Part shown: positions 1-8,219 of the stretch, one piece after another
Numbering within the stretch: position 1 is the first letter of the stretch
How the letters are laid out: every line of letters starts with the position of its first letter
Source of the DNA: SIG452 sp045631485
GTDB lineage: Bacteria > Bacillota > Clostridia > UMGS1840
Reading direction: 5' to 3'
Assembly: GCA_045631485.1 (NCBI GenBank)
Contig: JAZQUU010000038.1
Span: 62,001 to 126,000 of the forward strand
DNA: 64,000 nucleotides
Position numbers and translations under genes: made by a program
Notes under the pieces: generated by a model
Seen by the model: the letters and a program-made list of their open reading frames with translations, nothing else
Told to the model about the DNA's origin: nothing
Databases searched by the model: none

Positions 1-33
1 GTAAATTCGTACGCAATGAAGAGGATTAATTGA
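1..33 (+). other. possible 3' end of an upstream plus-strand gene
   Basis: Frame 1 is open from the window edge to a TGA at 31-33 (last residues SYAMKRIN), and a strong hairpin terminator follows 27 bases later. That arrangement suits the tail of a gene starting outside the window. Ten codons are too few to identify the product. Confidence 0.3.
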
Positions 34-60
34 TACCAAAGTTCAGTACCAAAAGACAAA

Positions 61-92
61 ACTCCCGTCCAACATCGGACGGGAGTTTTGTT
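61..92. terminator. hairpin terminator, probably bidirectional
   Basis: ACTCCCGTCC and GGACGGGAGT form a perfect 10-bp GC-rich stem with a 6-base loop. It is followed by TTTTGTT on the plus strand, and A-rich sequence on the other side would give a U-run on the minus strand. Confidence 0.8.
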
Positions 93-129
93 ATTATAAT
101 ATAGTATGGAAATTTTTCTGTAACTTTTC

Positions 130-188
130 GTTATCTCTCCCTCCGTCAAAACCTGAGGTTTTGCCACCTCCCTCGTCAGAGGGAGGCA
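130..188. repeat. short intergenic palindromic repeat with two small hairpins
   Basis: Two adjacent stems are visible: CAAAACC-TGA-GGTTTTG and CTCCCTC-GTCA-GAGGGAG, ending in GGCAAGG. This compact double hairpin resembles REP/MITE-like elements scattered between genes in gut Firmicutes; that comparison is from memory. No coding capacity is evident. Confidence 0.55.
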
Positions 189-220
189 AGGAAGATGTTC
201 GCACAACCACAGTGCAACTT

Positions 221-327
221 AAAAATGGATGCAGAATTCGGAAATCGAATCAAGGCAACGCCTTGACGAGCCCGAAGCCGTACCGAGTGTACGGCGAGTG
301 GTGAGATTCACGGATTGTGCGCCATTT
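221..327. repeat. palindromic element, three-way-junction family, copy 1
   Basis: The ends form an imperfect inverted repeat (AAAAATGGATGCAGAATTCG against AAAAATGGCGCACAATCCGT). Inside lie hairpin TCAAGGC-AAC-GCCTTGA and hairpin CCGTAC-CGAGT-GTACGG, separated by CGAGCCCGAAG and followed by CGAGTGGTGAG. Two relatives with the same layout but different stems lie at 58256-58380 and 58403-58500. The element abuts the 3' end of the PurF-like gene, so it could form the end of that transcript. Confidence 0.6.
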
Positions 328-1752
328 TTACTTGCACTTATTAGGACATTCTTTTCCGTCCCAACAGTAAGTGCATAACTTGCATTTGTCTAAACCGATA
401 GATTCTACCATATCATCCAGGCGATGATATCTCAGAGTGGTGAAGCCCATTTCTTTACGGATGGCTTCTACCATTTCTTTGTAGTTATCGTGGTCAGGGT
501 TGGTGTAGGTTTCCATTATTTTTTCGTCCACGTTGTCGCCTTCTCTTAAGGCAATCATACGGCGGGCAATTAAATCCATATCGGAGCCGGAACGGGAGAA
601 ATTCAGATATTTACAACCAAACATAATGGGAGGACAAGCAGGACGGATATGAACCTGTTTGGCACCTCTTTGATATAAGAAGTCGGCAGTTTCCCGAAGC
701 TGAGTGCCGCGAACGATGGAATCGTCAATTAACACCATATCTTTGTTGCGGATCAGTTCTTCCACGGGAATCAGTTTCATTTTTGCAATTTTGTTTCGTT
801 CGGTTTGCACCTGAGGCATAAAGGAACGCGCCCAGGTGGGAGTGTATTTAATGAAGGGTCTTGCAAAAGGAATTTCAGATTGGTTGGCATAACCGATGGC
901 GTGGGGAGTTCCCGAATCGGGTACCCCTGCTACCATGTGTGCCTGCACATCGTCACGCTTGGCAAGAAGTTCCCCGCATTTATAACGCATCTGTTCCACA
1001 TTCACACCTTCGTAGGTGGAGGTGGGATAACCGAAATATACCCATAAGAAGCTACAGATTTTCATTTCTTCGCCGGGTGCTTGTAAGGTTTGAATACCGT
1101 CGGGAGTAACCAGGACGATTTCGCCGGGTCCCAATTCTTTTTCTTTGGTATATCCTAAGTTAAAATAAGCAAAGCTTTCAAAGGTGACACAGCGTGCACC
1201 GTCTTTTTTCCCGATGATTAAAGGAGTTCTGCCCACACGGTCACGAGCCGCATAGATACCTTTGGTGGTCAGTACCAACATAGACATGGAGCCTTCAATT
1301 TTTTCCTGTGCAAAACGAATCCCTTCCACGATGGAATCACACTGGTTGATTAAAGAAGCCACCAACTCGGTCTGATTAATCTGACCGCCGCTCATTTCCA
1401 GGAAATGAGGATTCCCTTTGGAGAACGCCAGCTTTACCAATTCATCGGTGTTGTTGATTCTGCCCACGGTGGTGATGGCAAAATTGCCTAAGTGACTGCG
1501 GACAATGAGAGGCTGAGGGTCGGTGTCAGAAATACAGCCGATGCCGAAATTTCCTTCCATTTCCTCTAAGTCACGGCCGAATTTAATACGGAAAGGAGAG
1601 TTCTCAATATTATGAATGGCTCTGTTGAAACCGTTTTTGCCCAAAACGGCAAGTCCGCCGCGTTTGGTGCCTAAGTGAGAATGGTAGTCGGTGCCGAAAA
1701 ATAAGTCCAGTACGCAATCCGATTTGGATGCTACGCCAAAAATTCCACCCAT
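328..1752 (-). CDS. PurF-like amidophosphoribosyltransferase paralog lacking the glutaminase nucleophile
   Basis: The 474-residue protein has the PurF architecture: N-terminal Ntn-hydrolase (glutaminase) domain, then a type I phosphoribosyltransferase domain with the PRPP loop VLIDDSIVRGT near residues 340-350 and VPDSGTPHAIGYA near 277-289. The start is fixed by AAGGAG nine bases upstream of the ATG. The protein begins MGGIFG, where PurF needs Cys after processing (CGIFG). The oxyanion-hole HNG is replaced by TVG (about 96-98), and the usual GHxRYST arginine segment reads GIGCISD. The PRPP site looks intact. A cysteine cluster (CxxCxxC then CxxxC) closes the C-terminus, which could hold an Fe-S cluster or zinc. 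It is probably not a glutamine-dependent PurF; ammonia use or another phosphoribosyl transfer is inference. It is a single-gene unit with its own promoter. Confidence 0.85.
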   Translation of the reverse strand: MGGIFGVASKSDCVLDLFFGTDYHSHLGTKRGGLAVLGKNGFNRAIHNIENSPFRIKFGRDLEEMEGNFGIGCISDTDPQPLIVRSHLGNFAITTVGRINNTDELVKLAFSKGNPHFLEMSGGQINQTELVASLINQCDSIVEGIRFAQEKIEGSMSMLVLTTKGIYAARDRVGRTPLIIGKKDGARCVTFESFAYFNLGYTKEKELGPGEIVLVTPDGIQTLQAPGEEMKICSFLWVYFGYPTSTYEGVNVEQMRYKCGELLAKRDDVQAHMVAGVPDSGTPHAIGYANQSEIPFARPFIKYTPTWARSFMPQVQTERNKIAKMKLIPVEELIRNKDMVLIDDSIVRGTQLRETADFLYQRGAKQVHIRPACPPIMFGCKYLNFSRSGSDMDLIARRMIALREGDNVDEKIMETYTNPDHDNYKEMVEAIRKEMGFTTLRYHRLDDMVESIGLDKCKLCTYCWDGKECPNKCK

Positions 1753-1826
1753 ATTTTAAATCTCCTTTTTCATTCAGATTTGCTCAACTTTTAAAAAAAT
1801 ACCGCATATTATCACACGATACCTGT

Positions 1827-1855
1827 ATTATATACGATTTTTTGAAAAAATGCAA
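1827..1855 (-). promoter_or_regulatory. sigma-A promoter of the PurF-like gene
   Basis: On the minus strand TTGCAT (1855-1850) and TATAAT (1832-1827) are separated by exactly 17 bases and lie about 75 bases before the start codon. I saw no purine riboswitch in the leader. Confidence 0.7.
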
Positions 1856-1944
1856 CCCTATTTTCTAAAAAACTCCCACGAATCTTTACCATATTATTAA
1901 TGATATTTTTGGAGAAACTCTCCAATTTTTCTCCTGTAACAAAA

Positions 1945-1976
1945 AACTCGCAAAAATATTTTTGCGAGTTTTTTCG
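1945..1976 (-). terminator. intrinsic terminator after gtrA
   Basis: A perfect palindrome AACTCGCAAAAAT/ATTTTTGCGAGTT (1945-1970) lies between gtrA and the PurF-like promoter. T-runs occur on both sides, so it can end the pgk-tpiA-gpmI-gtrA transcript and also work in the other direction. Confidence 0.8.
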
Positions 1977-2015
1977 TTGATTGATAGCAAGATAATCTTG
2001 CGGTCTGCGCTGTTT

Positions 2016-2420
2016 TTACTTTTTAAATGTGAAAAACTTCTGAAGCAAAAATGTGACGGGAACACCGATTGCCGCCGCCAAAACGGATGCAATGATGTTG
2101 TGCCATCCCAAAAGATTATAAACGATAAAGACCACGCCGTTTTGAATTAAAAAGTTAGGCACGGTTGCAACGGCATATTTCACCAATTTTCCCCAAGCTA
2201 ATTTTTCACAGAAGGTGAATCGGCTATTTAACAGATAAGATACCAAAAATCCTGTCAAATATCCTACCACATAAGCAATATTGACGCCCAAAAGGTCTGC
2301 CAACAAAGCGGACAGCACAATGGTGGTCAGGGTATTTATCCCGCCGATTACCACAAAAATGATAAAATCTTTTTTTAAGAAAAGGTTTTTCACCATTCCA
2401 AAAATATCAAAAGATTTCAT
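2016..2420 (-). CDS. GtrA-like four-helix membrane protein
   Basis: The protein has 134 residues with four hydrophobic segments (about 20-42, 46-68, 83-105, 108-128). The GtrA-family pattern is visible: FxxVGGINTL near the first helix, NSRFTF in the middle, and a basic C-terminus ending FFTFKK. GtrA proteins are thought to help move or flip lipid-linked sugars for surface polysaccharide glucosylation. The gene starts one base after the gpmI stop, so it is co-transcribed with the glycolytic genes. That pairing is not functionally obvious and may only reflect a shared promoter. Confidence 0.8.
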   Translation of the reverse strand: MKSFDIFGMVKNLFLKKDFIIFVVIGGINTLTTIVLSALLADLLGVNIAYVVGYLTGFLVSYLLNSRFTFCEKLAWGKLVKYAVATVPNFLIQNGVVFIVYNLLGWHNIIASVLAAAIGVPVTFLLQKFFTFKK

Positions 2421-2421
2421 C

Positions 2422-3936
2422 TTATTTGGAAATTAAGGAAGAACCGGTCATTTCTTCAGGCTGAGGTAATCCCATCAGTTCCAGCATGGTGGGGCAAACA
2501 TCTGCTAAGCATCCGCCGTCTTTTAAAGTTACATCCCCTGCTCCGCACACGATAAAGGGAACCTTGTTGGTGGTGTGTGCAGTTACGATTCCTTCTTCGT
2601 CGGAGAACATTAAGTCTGCATTGCCGTGGTCTGCGGTGATTACTGCGATACCGCCTTTTGCCAGAATTGCTTCCACAGTTTCTTTCATACATTCATCCAC
2701 TGCTTTTACCGCTGCGGTTGCCGCATCAAACACACCGGTGTGACCAACCATATCGCAGTTTGCATAGTTTAAGATGATGACATCATATTTATCGGAATTG
2801 ATGCGGTTTAACACTTCGTCTTTTACTTCGTATGCAGACATTTCGGGCTGCAGGTCGTAGGTTGCAACTTTGGGAGATGCGATTAACGCTCTGTCTTCAC
2901 CGGCAAATTATGCTTCTACTCCGCCGTTAAAGAAAAAGGTAACGTGTGCATATTTTTCGGTTTCCGCAATTCTTAACTGTTTTAATCCTTTATCGGAAAT
3001 ATATTCCCCAAAAGTGTTTTTCAAGCTCTGCGGTTTATATGCAACAGATACGTTGGGCATGGTTGCATCGTACTGAGTCATACATACATAGAATAAGGGG
3101 AAGAAGCTTCTTTCAAAACCGTCAAATGCTTCGTCCACAAAGGTACGGGTGATTTCTCTTGCTCTGTCGGGACGGAAGTTAAAGAAAATCACGCTGTCGT
3201 TTTCGGAAATGGTTTTTGCACCGTCAATCACGGTGGGCAGAACGAACTCGTCCACCACTTCTTTTGCATAAGATGCGGTGATTGCCGCTTCGGAGGAAAC
3301 TGCAGTTTCGCCAACGCCTTTTACCATAGCACTGTATGCTTTTTCCACACGTTCCCAACGGTTGTCTCTATCCATTGCGTAGTATCTGCCCATAATGGTG
3401 GCAATTTTACCTACGCCGATTTTTTTCATTTCGTCTTCCAGCTGTGCTAAATATTCTTTTGCGGAGGAAGGCGGAACATCACGACCGTCTAAGAAGCAAT
3501 GCACATACACGTCGGTTAAACCGTTTTTCTTTGCCATTTCAAGCAAGCCGTATAAATGGGTGTTGTGGCTATGCACACCACCGTCGGAAAGTAAGCCCAT
3601 CAGATGCAGAGCGGTGCCGTTCTTCTTGCAATTTTCCATTGCATCCAAAAGAACATCATTTTGGAAGAAATCGCCGTCTTTGATGGCTTTGGTGATACGG
3701 GTTAATTCCTGATACACAATTCTTCCCGCACCGATATTGGTGTGACCAACTTCGGAGTTACCCATCTGACCTTCTGGCAGACCAACTGCCATACCGCTGG
3801 CATCAATTAAGGTGTTGGGATATTTTGCAATCAAGGTATCGATATATTTATTGGGAACGGCTTTAATGGCGTTACCCTTTTCTTCGGGATTGTAGCCGTA
3901 ACCGTCCATAATCAGTAATGCGATAGGTTTTTTCAT
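2422..3936 (-). pseudogene. gpmI: 2,3-bisphosphoglycerate-independent phosphoglycerate mutase, interrupted by an in-frame TAA
   Basis: Read through, this is a full-length iPGM of 504 residues, which converts 3- to 2-phosphoglycerate. The N-terminal part (about 342 residues) has DGYGYN, the catalytic serine in GQMGNSEVGHTN (Ser61) and the expected GRYYAMDRDNRW. It stops at TAA 2910-2908 after FFFNGGVEA. The same frame continues at once with FAGEDRALIASPKVATYDLQ and the metal-binding CDMVGHTG, TADHGNAD and AHTTNKVPF, ending at a proper TAA. Homologs usually have Glu or Gln at the stop position, so one substitution (GAA or CAA to TAA) explains it. Neither half alone could be active, because metal ligands lie on both sides. 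A sequencing error, a real nonsense mutation backed by another mutase, or rare readthrough all remain possible. The start MKKPIALL follows GAAAGGAAAACGGT. Confidence 0.85.
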
Positions 3937-4215
3937 ACCGTTTTCCTTTCTCTTGGAAAATGGCAAGAGTTTTTCGAAAAGCTCTTGCCATTTTTCTTTT
4001 TGGTGTTTCACAAATTCTGAGATATTTTTCATCTCGTATCAGATTGCGGAACGATTTGTGCCCCGAAGGGGGCGAAGCGATTCCGGAGCGGAATTTTTTA
4101 TGCAAGGGAAGGCAAAAGCACAGCAAATACTTTGTGTATTTGCGAGCATTTTAACGCACCATTGCGGAAAAATTACCTTTGGAATCCATAAATAAGTTCC
4201 GTTTTCTGATACAAC
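3937..4215 (-). promoter_or_regulatory. structured tpiA-gpmI intercistronic region
   Basis: This 279-base spacer is long for an operon. Directly before the gpmI ribosome-binding site is a perfect 13-bp stem, AAAATGGCAAGAG with CTCTTGCCATTTT (3957-3994). Further upstream lie a GC-rich palindromic stretch (CCCCGAAGGGG, TTCCGGAGCGGAA), the stem GCAAATAC-ACAAA-GTATTTGC, and a direct repeat ATTGCGGAA near 4044 and 4164. The hairpin has its good T-run on the plus strand, so on the sense strand it looks more like a processing or attenuation element than a terminator. The middle part resembles an inserted palindromic repeat. Confidence 0.5.
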
Positions 4216-4968
4216 TTATTTGCAGGCATTAATGATGGTGGTGAAGTCTTCGCCTTTTAAGGAAGCACCGCCGATTAAGCCGCCGTCAATGTTGGGCATA
4301 GCCAGTAAACCTGCTGCATTTTTTGCATTCATGCTTCCGCCGTATAAAATTCTTACAACATCTGCAACGTCTGCGGAATACAGTTCTTTTAAGCATTCAC
4401 GGATGAACGCACAAACTTCTTCTGCCTGTTCGTCGGTTGCGGTTTTGCCGGTACCGATTGCCCAGATGGGTTCGTAAGCAACAACCACTTTTTTTGCATC
4501 ATCTGCAGAAATTTCTGCAAATGCTTTTACAACCTGGTCTTTAATTAAATCGTTGGTGATGCCTTTTTCACGGTCTTCTAATTTTTCACCCACGCAAACC
4601 ACGGGAACGATATTTTTTTCTAATGCTTTGATGGTTTTTTTGTTAACGGTTTCATCGGTTTCTGCAAAGTATTCTCTTCTTTCGGAGTGACCGATAACAA
4701 CATAGCTAACACCTAAGTCTAATAACATATCTGCACTTACTTCACCGGTGTATGCACCGCTTTCCATAAAATGAAGGTTCTGTGCACCGATGTTTAATTT
4801 GGTGCCTTTTGCAGCTTCCACTGCGTTTGCGATACAAACGAAGGGAACGCAAGCCAAAACATCACAGTTTGCACCGTCAACTGCACCTTTAAAGGAGTTG
4901 ATCAGTTCTGCGGTTTCGGAGGGTTTTTTATTCATTTTCCAGTTGCCTGCAATTAATTTGGTTCTCAT
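4216..4968 (-). CDS. tpiA: triose-phosphate isomerase
   Basis: The 250-residue protein matches the family length. It shows the substrate lysine in GNWKMN (Lys11), the catalytic histidine in GHSERR (His94), the catalytic glutamate in AYEPIWAIGTGK (Glu166) and the phosphate-binding ILYGGSM. It interconverts dihydroxyacetone phosphate and glyceraldehyde 3-phosphate in the cytoplasm. It sits between pgk and gpmI on the minus strand, the usual Firmicutes order. AGAAAGAGA lies before the ATG. Confidence 0.97.
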   Translation of the reverse strand: MRTKLIAGNWKMNKKPSETAELINSFKGAVDGANCDVLACVPFVCIANAVEAAKGTKLNIGAQNLHFMESGAYTGEVSADMLLDLGVSYVVIGHSERREYFAETDETVNKKTIKALEKNIVPVVCVGEKLEDREKGITNDLIKDQVVKAFAEISADDAKKVVVAYEPIWAIGTGKTATDEQAEEVCAFIRECLKELYSADVADVVRILYGGSMNAKNAAGLLAMPNIDGGLIGGASLKGEDFTTIINACK

Positions 4969-5049
4969 TTTTTTAATCTCTCTTTCTATAAATTCTGCAC
5001 TCTGCTTTGTTCTGAAATGCAGTTGGTAAACTATGCTGTACGCAGTACC

Positions 5050-6231
5050 TTATTTGTCGTTTAAGCAATCGATACCGGGCAGAACGATACCTTCCAAGAA
5101 TTCCAAGGAAGCGCCACCACCGGTAGAAATGTGGGTAACTTTATCGCCGAAACCGAACTGTTCTACTGCTGCTGCAGAGTCACCGCCGCCGATGATGGAG
5201 ATGGAATCGGAAGCTGCGATAGCTTCTGCAACGGAGATGGTACCTTTTGCAAAGTTAGACATTTCAAATACGCCCATAGGTCCGTTCCAGATAACGGTTT
5301 TTGCATTTTTCACAACATCGGAGAATAAAGCGATGGTTTTTGCACCGATGTCCAGACCTTCCCAATCAGCGGGGATTTCTTTGGAATCAACGGTTTTGAA
5401 GTTTGCATCGTTGGAGAAACCGTCTGCAACCACGGTGTCAACAGGCAGATACATTTTAACGCCTTTTGCTTCTGCTTTAGCCAACAGTTCTTTTGCTAAG
5501 TCTAATTTATCGTTTTCGCAGATGGATTTACCGATTTCGTAGCCCTGAGCTTTTAAGAAGGTGTATGCCATACCGCCGCCGATGATTAAAGAATCCACTT
5601 TTTCAATCAGGTTGTTGATAACGCCGATTTTGTCGGAAACTTTTGCACCGCCCAAGATTGCAACGAAGGGTCTTTCGGGGTTGGATAAAGCTTTTCCCAT
5701 AATGTCGATTTCTTTCTGAATCAGATAACCGCAAACTGCAGGTAAGTAATCAGCAACACCTGCGGTGGAAGCGTGTGCTCTGTGTGCGGTACCGAATGCA
5801 TCGTTTACATAAACCTCTGCTAAAGAAGCCAATGCTTTTGCAAATTCGGGATCATTTTTTTCTTCTTCTTTATGGAAACGAACGTTTTCTAAGCAGATCA
5901 CGTCGCCATCTTTCATATCAGCAGCCAAAGCTTTTGCGCTATCACCGATAACATCTTCTGCTAATTTTACTTCTTTGCCTAAGATTTCGGATAATCTTTT
6001 GGTAACGGGAGAGAGGCTATATTTCATATTGAATTCGCCCTTGGGTCTGCCCATGTGAGAGCACAGAATTACTTTTGCGCCCTGACCCATTAAATATTTA
6101 ATGGTGGGTAATGCACCGTTGATTCTGTTTTCGTCGGTGATATTTTTGTTTTCATCCAGGGGAACGTTAAAGTCGCAACGAACCAGGACTTTTTTGCCTG
6201 CTACCTGAATATCTTCAATAGTCTTTTTCAT
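5050..6231 (-). CDS. pgk: phosphoglycerate kinase
   Basis: This 393-residue protein carries the N-terminal substrate-binding signature (VLVRCDFNVPLDE, SHMGRPKG, ENVRFHKEEE, DAFGTAHRAH) and the C-terminal nucleotide-binding part (ILGGAKVSDKI, IIGGGMAYTFLKA, WNGPMGVFE, STGGGASLEFLEG). It makes ATP from 1,3-bisphosphoglycerate. AGAAGGAG precedes the start. It is the first gene of pgk-tpiA-gpmI-gtrA, with a recognisable promoter upstream. No gapA gene is adjacent, so glyceraldehyde-3-phosphate dehydrogenase must lie elsewhere. Confidence 0.97.
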   Translation of the reverse strand: MKKTIEDIQVAGKKVLVRCDFNVPLDENKNITDENRINGALPTIKYLMGQGAKVILCSHMGRPKGEFNMKYSLSPVTKRLSEILGKEVKLAEDVIGDSAKALAADMKDGDVICLENVRFHKEEEKNDPEFAKALASLAEVYVNDAFGTAHRAHASTAGVADYLPAVCGYLIQKEIDIMGKALSNPERPFVAILGGAKVSDKIGVINNLIEKVDSLIIGGGMAYTFLKAQGYEIGKSICENDKLDLAKELLAKAEAKGVKMYLPVDTVVADGFSNDANFKTVDSKEIPADWEGLDIGAKTIALFSDVVKNAKTVIWNGPMGVFEMSNFAKGTISVAEAIAASDSISIIGGGDSAAAVEQFGFGDKVTHISTGGGASLEFLEGIVLPGIDCLNDK

Positions 6232-6307
6232 GAGAGTGTGTCTCCTTCTGTAATATAATATAAATTTTTATGCATTATGAACAAGCAGACGAAATCTGCC
6301 ATATACT

Positions 6308-6336
6308 ATATTACTACATTTTTTTCCGATTTTCAA
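6308..6336 (-). promoter_or_regulatory. sigma-A promoter of the pgk operon
   Basis: Minus-strand TTGAAA (6336-6331) and TAATAT (6313-6308) are 17 bases apart, about 80 bases before pgk. It is divergent from the promoter at 6452-6480. Confidence 0.55.
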
Positions 6337-6451
6337 GTGGAATTTTTAAATTTTTTTAATTTTGTTACGATTTTATCAATATTTTTGTTTCACGGCAGAA
6401 AAATTATACAAAATTCCCGAAAAAACAGTTGGGATTTCTACACCTTTTCTA

Positions 6452-6480
6452 TTGATTTTTCGGGGAAAATCTGTTATAAT
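6452..6480 (+). promoter_or_regulatory. sigma-A promoter of the rlu-rsmG-glycosidase operon
   Basis: TTGATT (6452-6457) and a perfect TATAAT (6475-6480) with a 17-base spacer lie 33 bases before the first ATG of the plus-strand operon. Confidence 0.75.
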
Positions 6481-6513
6481 GAAACCAACTATGTTTTATG
6501 ATACGAGGATGCT

Positions 6514-7488
6514 ATGAGAAAATTCACCGTGAACCGCAACGATGCGGGCTTAAGGCTTGATAAATTTATTAAAAAAGTGCTGAAATTTGCACCCGATTCG
6601 CTCATCTACAAATACCTTCGGAAAAAGCGAATCAAGGTAAACGGCAAAAAGGAAGAAATCTCCTACAAATTAACCGAAGGAGATGTGCTGGAATTTTATG
6701 TAAATGACGAGTTGTTTTTTGATGCCGAGGAAAACGAAAATTCCTTCTTAAAAATCAAGCCCGACTTAGATATTGTGTATGAAGATGAAAACATTATGCT
6801 CATTCACAAAAAGGTGGGTGTGGTGGTACATACCGACGAAAAGGAAAATTTCAACACCTTAATTTCTCATATTCTCTCTTATCTTTATCAAAAAGGGGAA
6901 TACAACCCCGACGAAGAATTATCCTTCCGCCCTGCCCTTTGTAACCGTATTGACCGAAATACGGGCGGCATCGTGATTGCCGCAAAAAACTCGGTGGCAC
7001 TCCGTGCGGTGAATGAAGCCATCAAGCAAAACGAAACCGAGAAAAAATATCTGTGCCTGGTGAACGGTTTTTTGGAAAAGAAAGAGGCTACCTTAAAGGC
7101 GTATCACTATAAAGACGAAGTGAAAAAACAAGTCTATGTGTCCGACCGCAAAAAAGAGGGCTACAAGGAAATGATTACCAAGTATCGGATACTAAAAGAA
7201 ACCAATCTGCACTCCTGCCCCGTATCCTTGGCGGAGGTTCATCTGATTACGGGCAGAACCCACCAGATTCGTGCCCATTTTGCTCATATCGGGCATCCCT
7301 TAATCGGTGACGGAAAGTACGGCAGAAATGAAATCAACAAAAAATTTAATGCCAAATATCAGTACCTTTATGCCTATCGGTTCCGCTTCGCCCTAAAGGA
7401 CAAAGAAAACCCGCTATATTACTTAAACGGACGGATTTTCGAGATTGATAACATCCCATTTATGGAATGGGAAGGACTGAAAAAATAA
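6514..7488 (+). CDS. RluA-family 23S rRNA pseudouridine synthase
   Basis: The 324-residue protein has an N-terminal S4-like RNA-binding domain (RLDKFIKK ... RIKVNGKK, about 14-60). The RluA catalytic domain follows: the catalytic aspartate in CNRIDRNTGGIVI (near residue 148) and TGRTHQIRAHFAHIGHPLIGDGKYG near the C-terminus. It isomerises uridine to pseudouridine in rRNA, or possibly tRNA; the exact site (RluC-, RluD- or YjbO-like) cannot be assigned by eye. It starts a plus-strand operon with rsmG, so the first two genes are ribosome-modification enzymes. Confidence 0.9.
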   Translation: MRKFTVNRNDAGLRLDKFIKKVLKFAPDSLIYKYLRKKRIKVNGKKEEISYKLTEGDVLEFYVNDELFFDAEENENSFLKIKPDLDIVYEDENIMLIHKKVGVVVHTDEKENFNTLISHILSYLYQKGEYNPDEELSFRPALCNRIDRNTGGIVIAAKNSVALRAVNEAIKQNETEKKYLCLVNGFLEKKEATLKAYHYKDEVKKQVYVSDRKKEGYKEMITKYRILKETNLHSCPVSLAEVHLITGRTHQIRAHFAHIGHPLIGDGKYGRNEINKKFNAKYQYLYAYRFRFALKDKENPLYYLNGRIFEIDNIPFMEWEGLKK

Positions 7489-7499
7489 GGATTTTTACT

Positions 7500-8204
7500 A
7501 TGTTAGAACGCTTACAAGACTATTTGAAAACACAAAATATTACTCCCACAGACGAGATGATGAATCGCTTCCAAAAATTTTCCGACCTTCTTCGGGAATG
7601 GAATGAAAAAATCAACTTAACCGCTATTACCGAGCCCGGTGAAATTGAACTTAAGCACTTTATCGACAGTTTGACTATTTTGCAAACGGGAAAAATGCAA
7701 GGCTCCGTCATTGATATCGGATGCGGTGCGGGATTCCCCTCATTCCCCCTAAAAATTGCCCGTCCCGATTTGGATGTGACTCTTCTGGATTCGCTGAATA
7801 AAAGGGTGCTGTTTCAGAACGAAGTGATCAGGGAATTAAACCTTACCAATACACACACCGTTCACTCCCGAGGCGAAGACGGCGGCAAAAACCCCGATTT
7901 AAGAGAGCAATTTGATATTGCCACCGCAAGAGCGGTTTCTTCACTCCCCTCTCTTATCGAGCTTTGCATTCCCTTTGTAAAGGTTGGCGGATATTTTATC
8001 GCCTTAAAAGGCTCCGGCGCGGCGGAAGAAATTGCCGCCTCCAAAAAAGCATTGAAGGAGCTTAATGCCGAAATTGAAACGGTGCTTTCCTTTAATCTTC
8101 CCCACTCGGAAGACAAGCGAAACATCGTGGTGATTAAAAAACTGGCAAAAACCTTGCCAAAATACCCCCGTAACGCACCAAAACCCATTAAGCAACCGCT
8201 GTAA
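7500..8204 (+). CDS. rsmG: 16S rRNA (guanine527-N7)-methyltransferase
   Basis: Starting at ATG 7500, after TAAGGAT, the protein has 234 residues; an upstream ATG at 7467 overlaps the preceding gene and lacks a suitable ribosome-binding site. RsmG motifs are clear: REWNEKINLTAI, KHFIDSLTI, the SAM-binding VIDIGCGAGFPSFPLKI, LLDSLNKRVLFQNEVI, and TARAVSSLPSLIELCIP before KGSGAAEEI. It methylates N7 of G527 of 16S rRNA; loss of this enzyme is known to give low-level streptomycin resistance. It is followed after 15 bases by unrelated glycosidase-like genes. Confidence 0.95.
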   Translation: MLERLQDYLKTQNITPTDEMMNRFQKFSDLLREWNEKINLTAITEPGEIELKHFIDSLTILQTGKMQGSVIDIGCGAGFPSFPLKIARPDLDVTLLDSLNKRVLFQNEVIRELNLTNTHTVHSRGEDGGKNPDLREQFDIATARAVSSLPSLIELCIPFVKVGGYFIALKGSGAAEEIAASKKALKELNAEIETVLSFNLPHSEDKRNIVVIKKLAKTLPKYPRNAPKPIKQPL

Positions 8205-8219
8205 GAAAGGACTTATCTT

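Noticed and set aside
1753..1885. Purine riboswitch or PurBox in front of the PurF-like gene
   Set aside because: The leader is short and AT-rich and I found neither the riboswitch core nor a repeated PurBox; only a plain sigma-A promoter is visible.
2908..4032. An in-frame extension of gpmI starting at ATG 4032, adding 32 residues
   Set aside because: The extension is the translation of the palindromic hairpin before the ribosome-binding site, has no site of its own, and iPGM proteins start at MKKPIAL-type sequence, here ATG 3936 after GAAAGGAAA.
5033..5542. 169-residue plus-strand ORF
   Set aside because: It lies antisense inside pgk, has no ribosome-binding site and matches no family; it is a shadow of the coding bias of pgk. 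The same applies to the long plus-strand frames inside gpmI, the lyases, the amidotransferase and the amidoligase.
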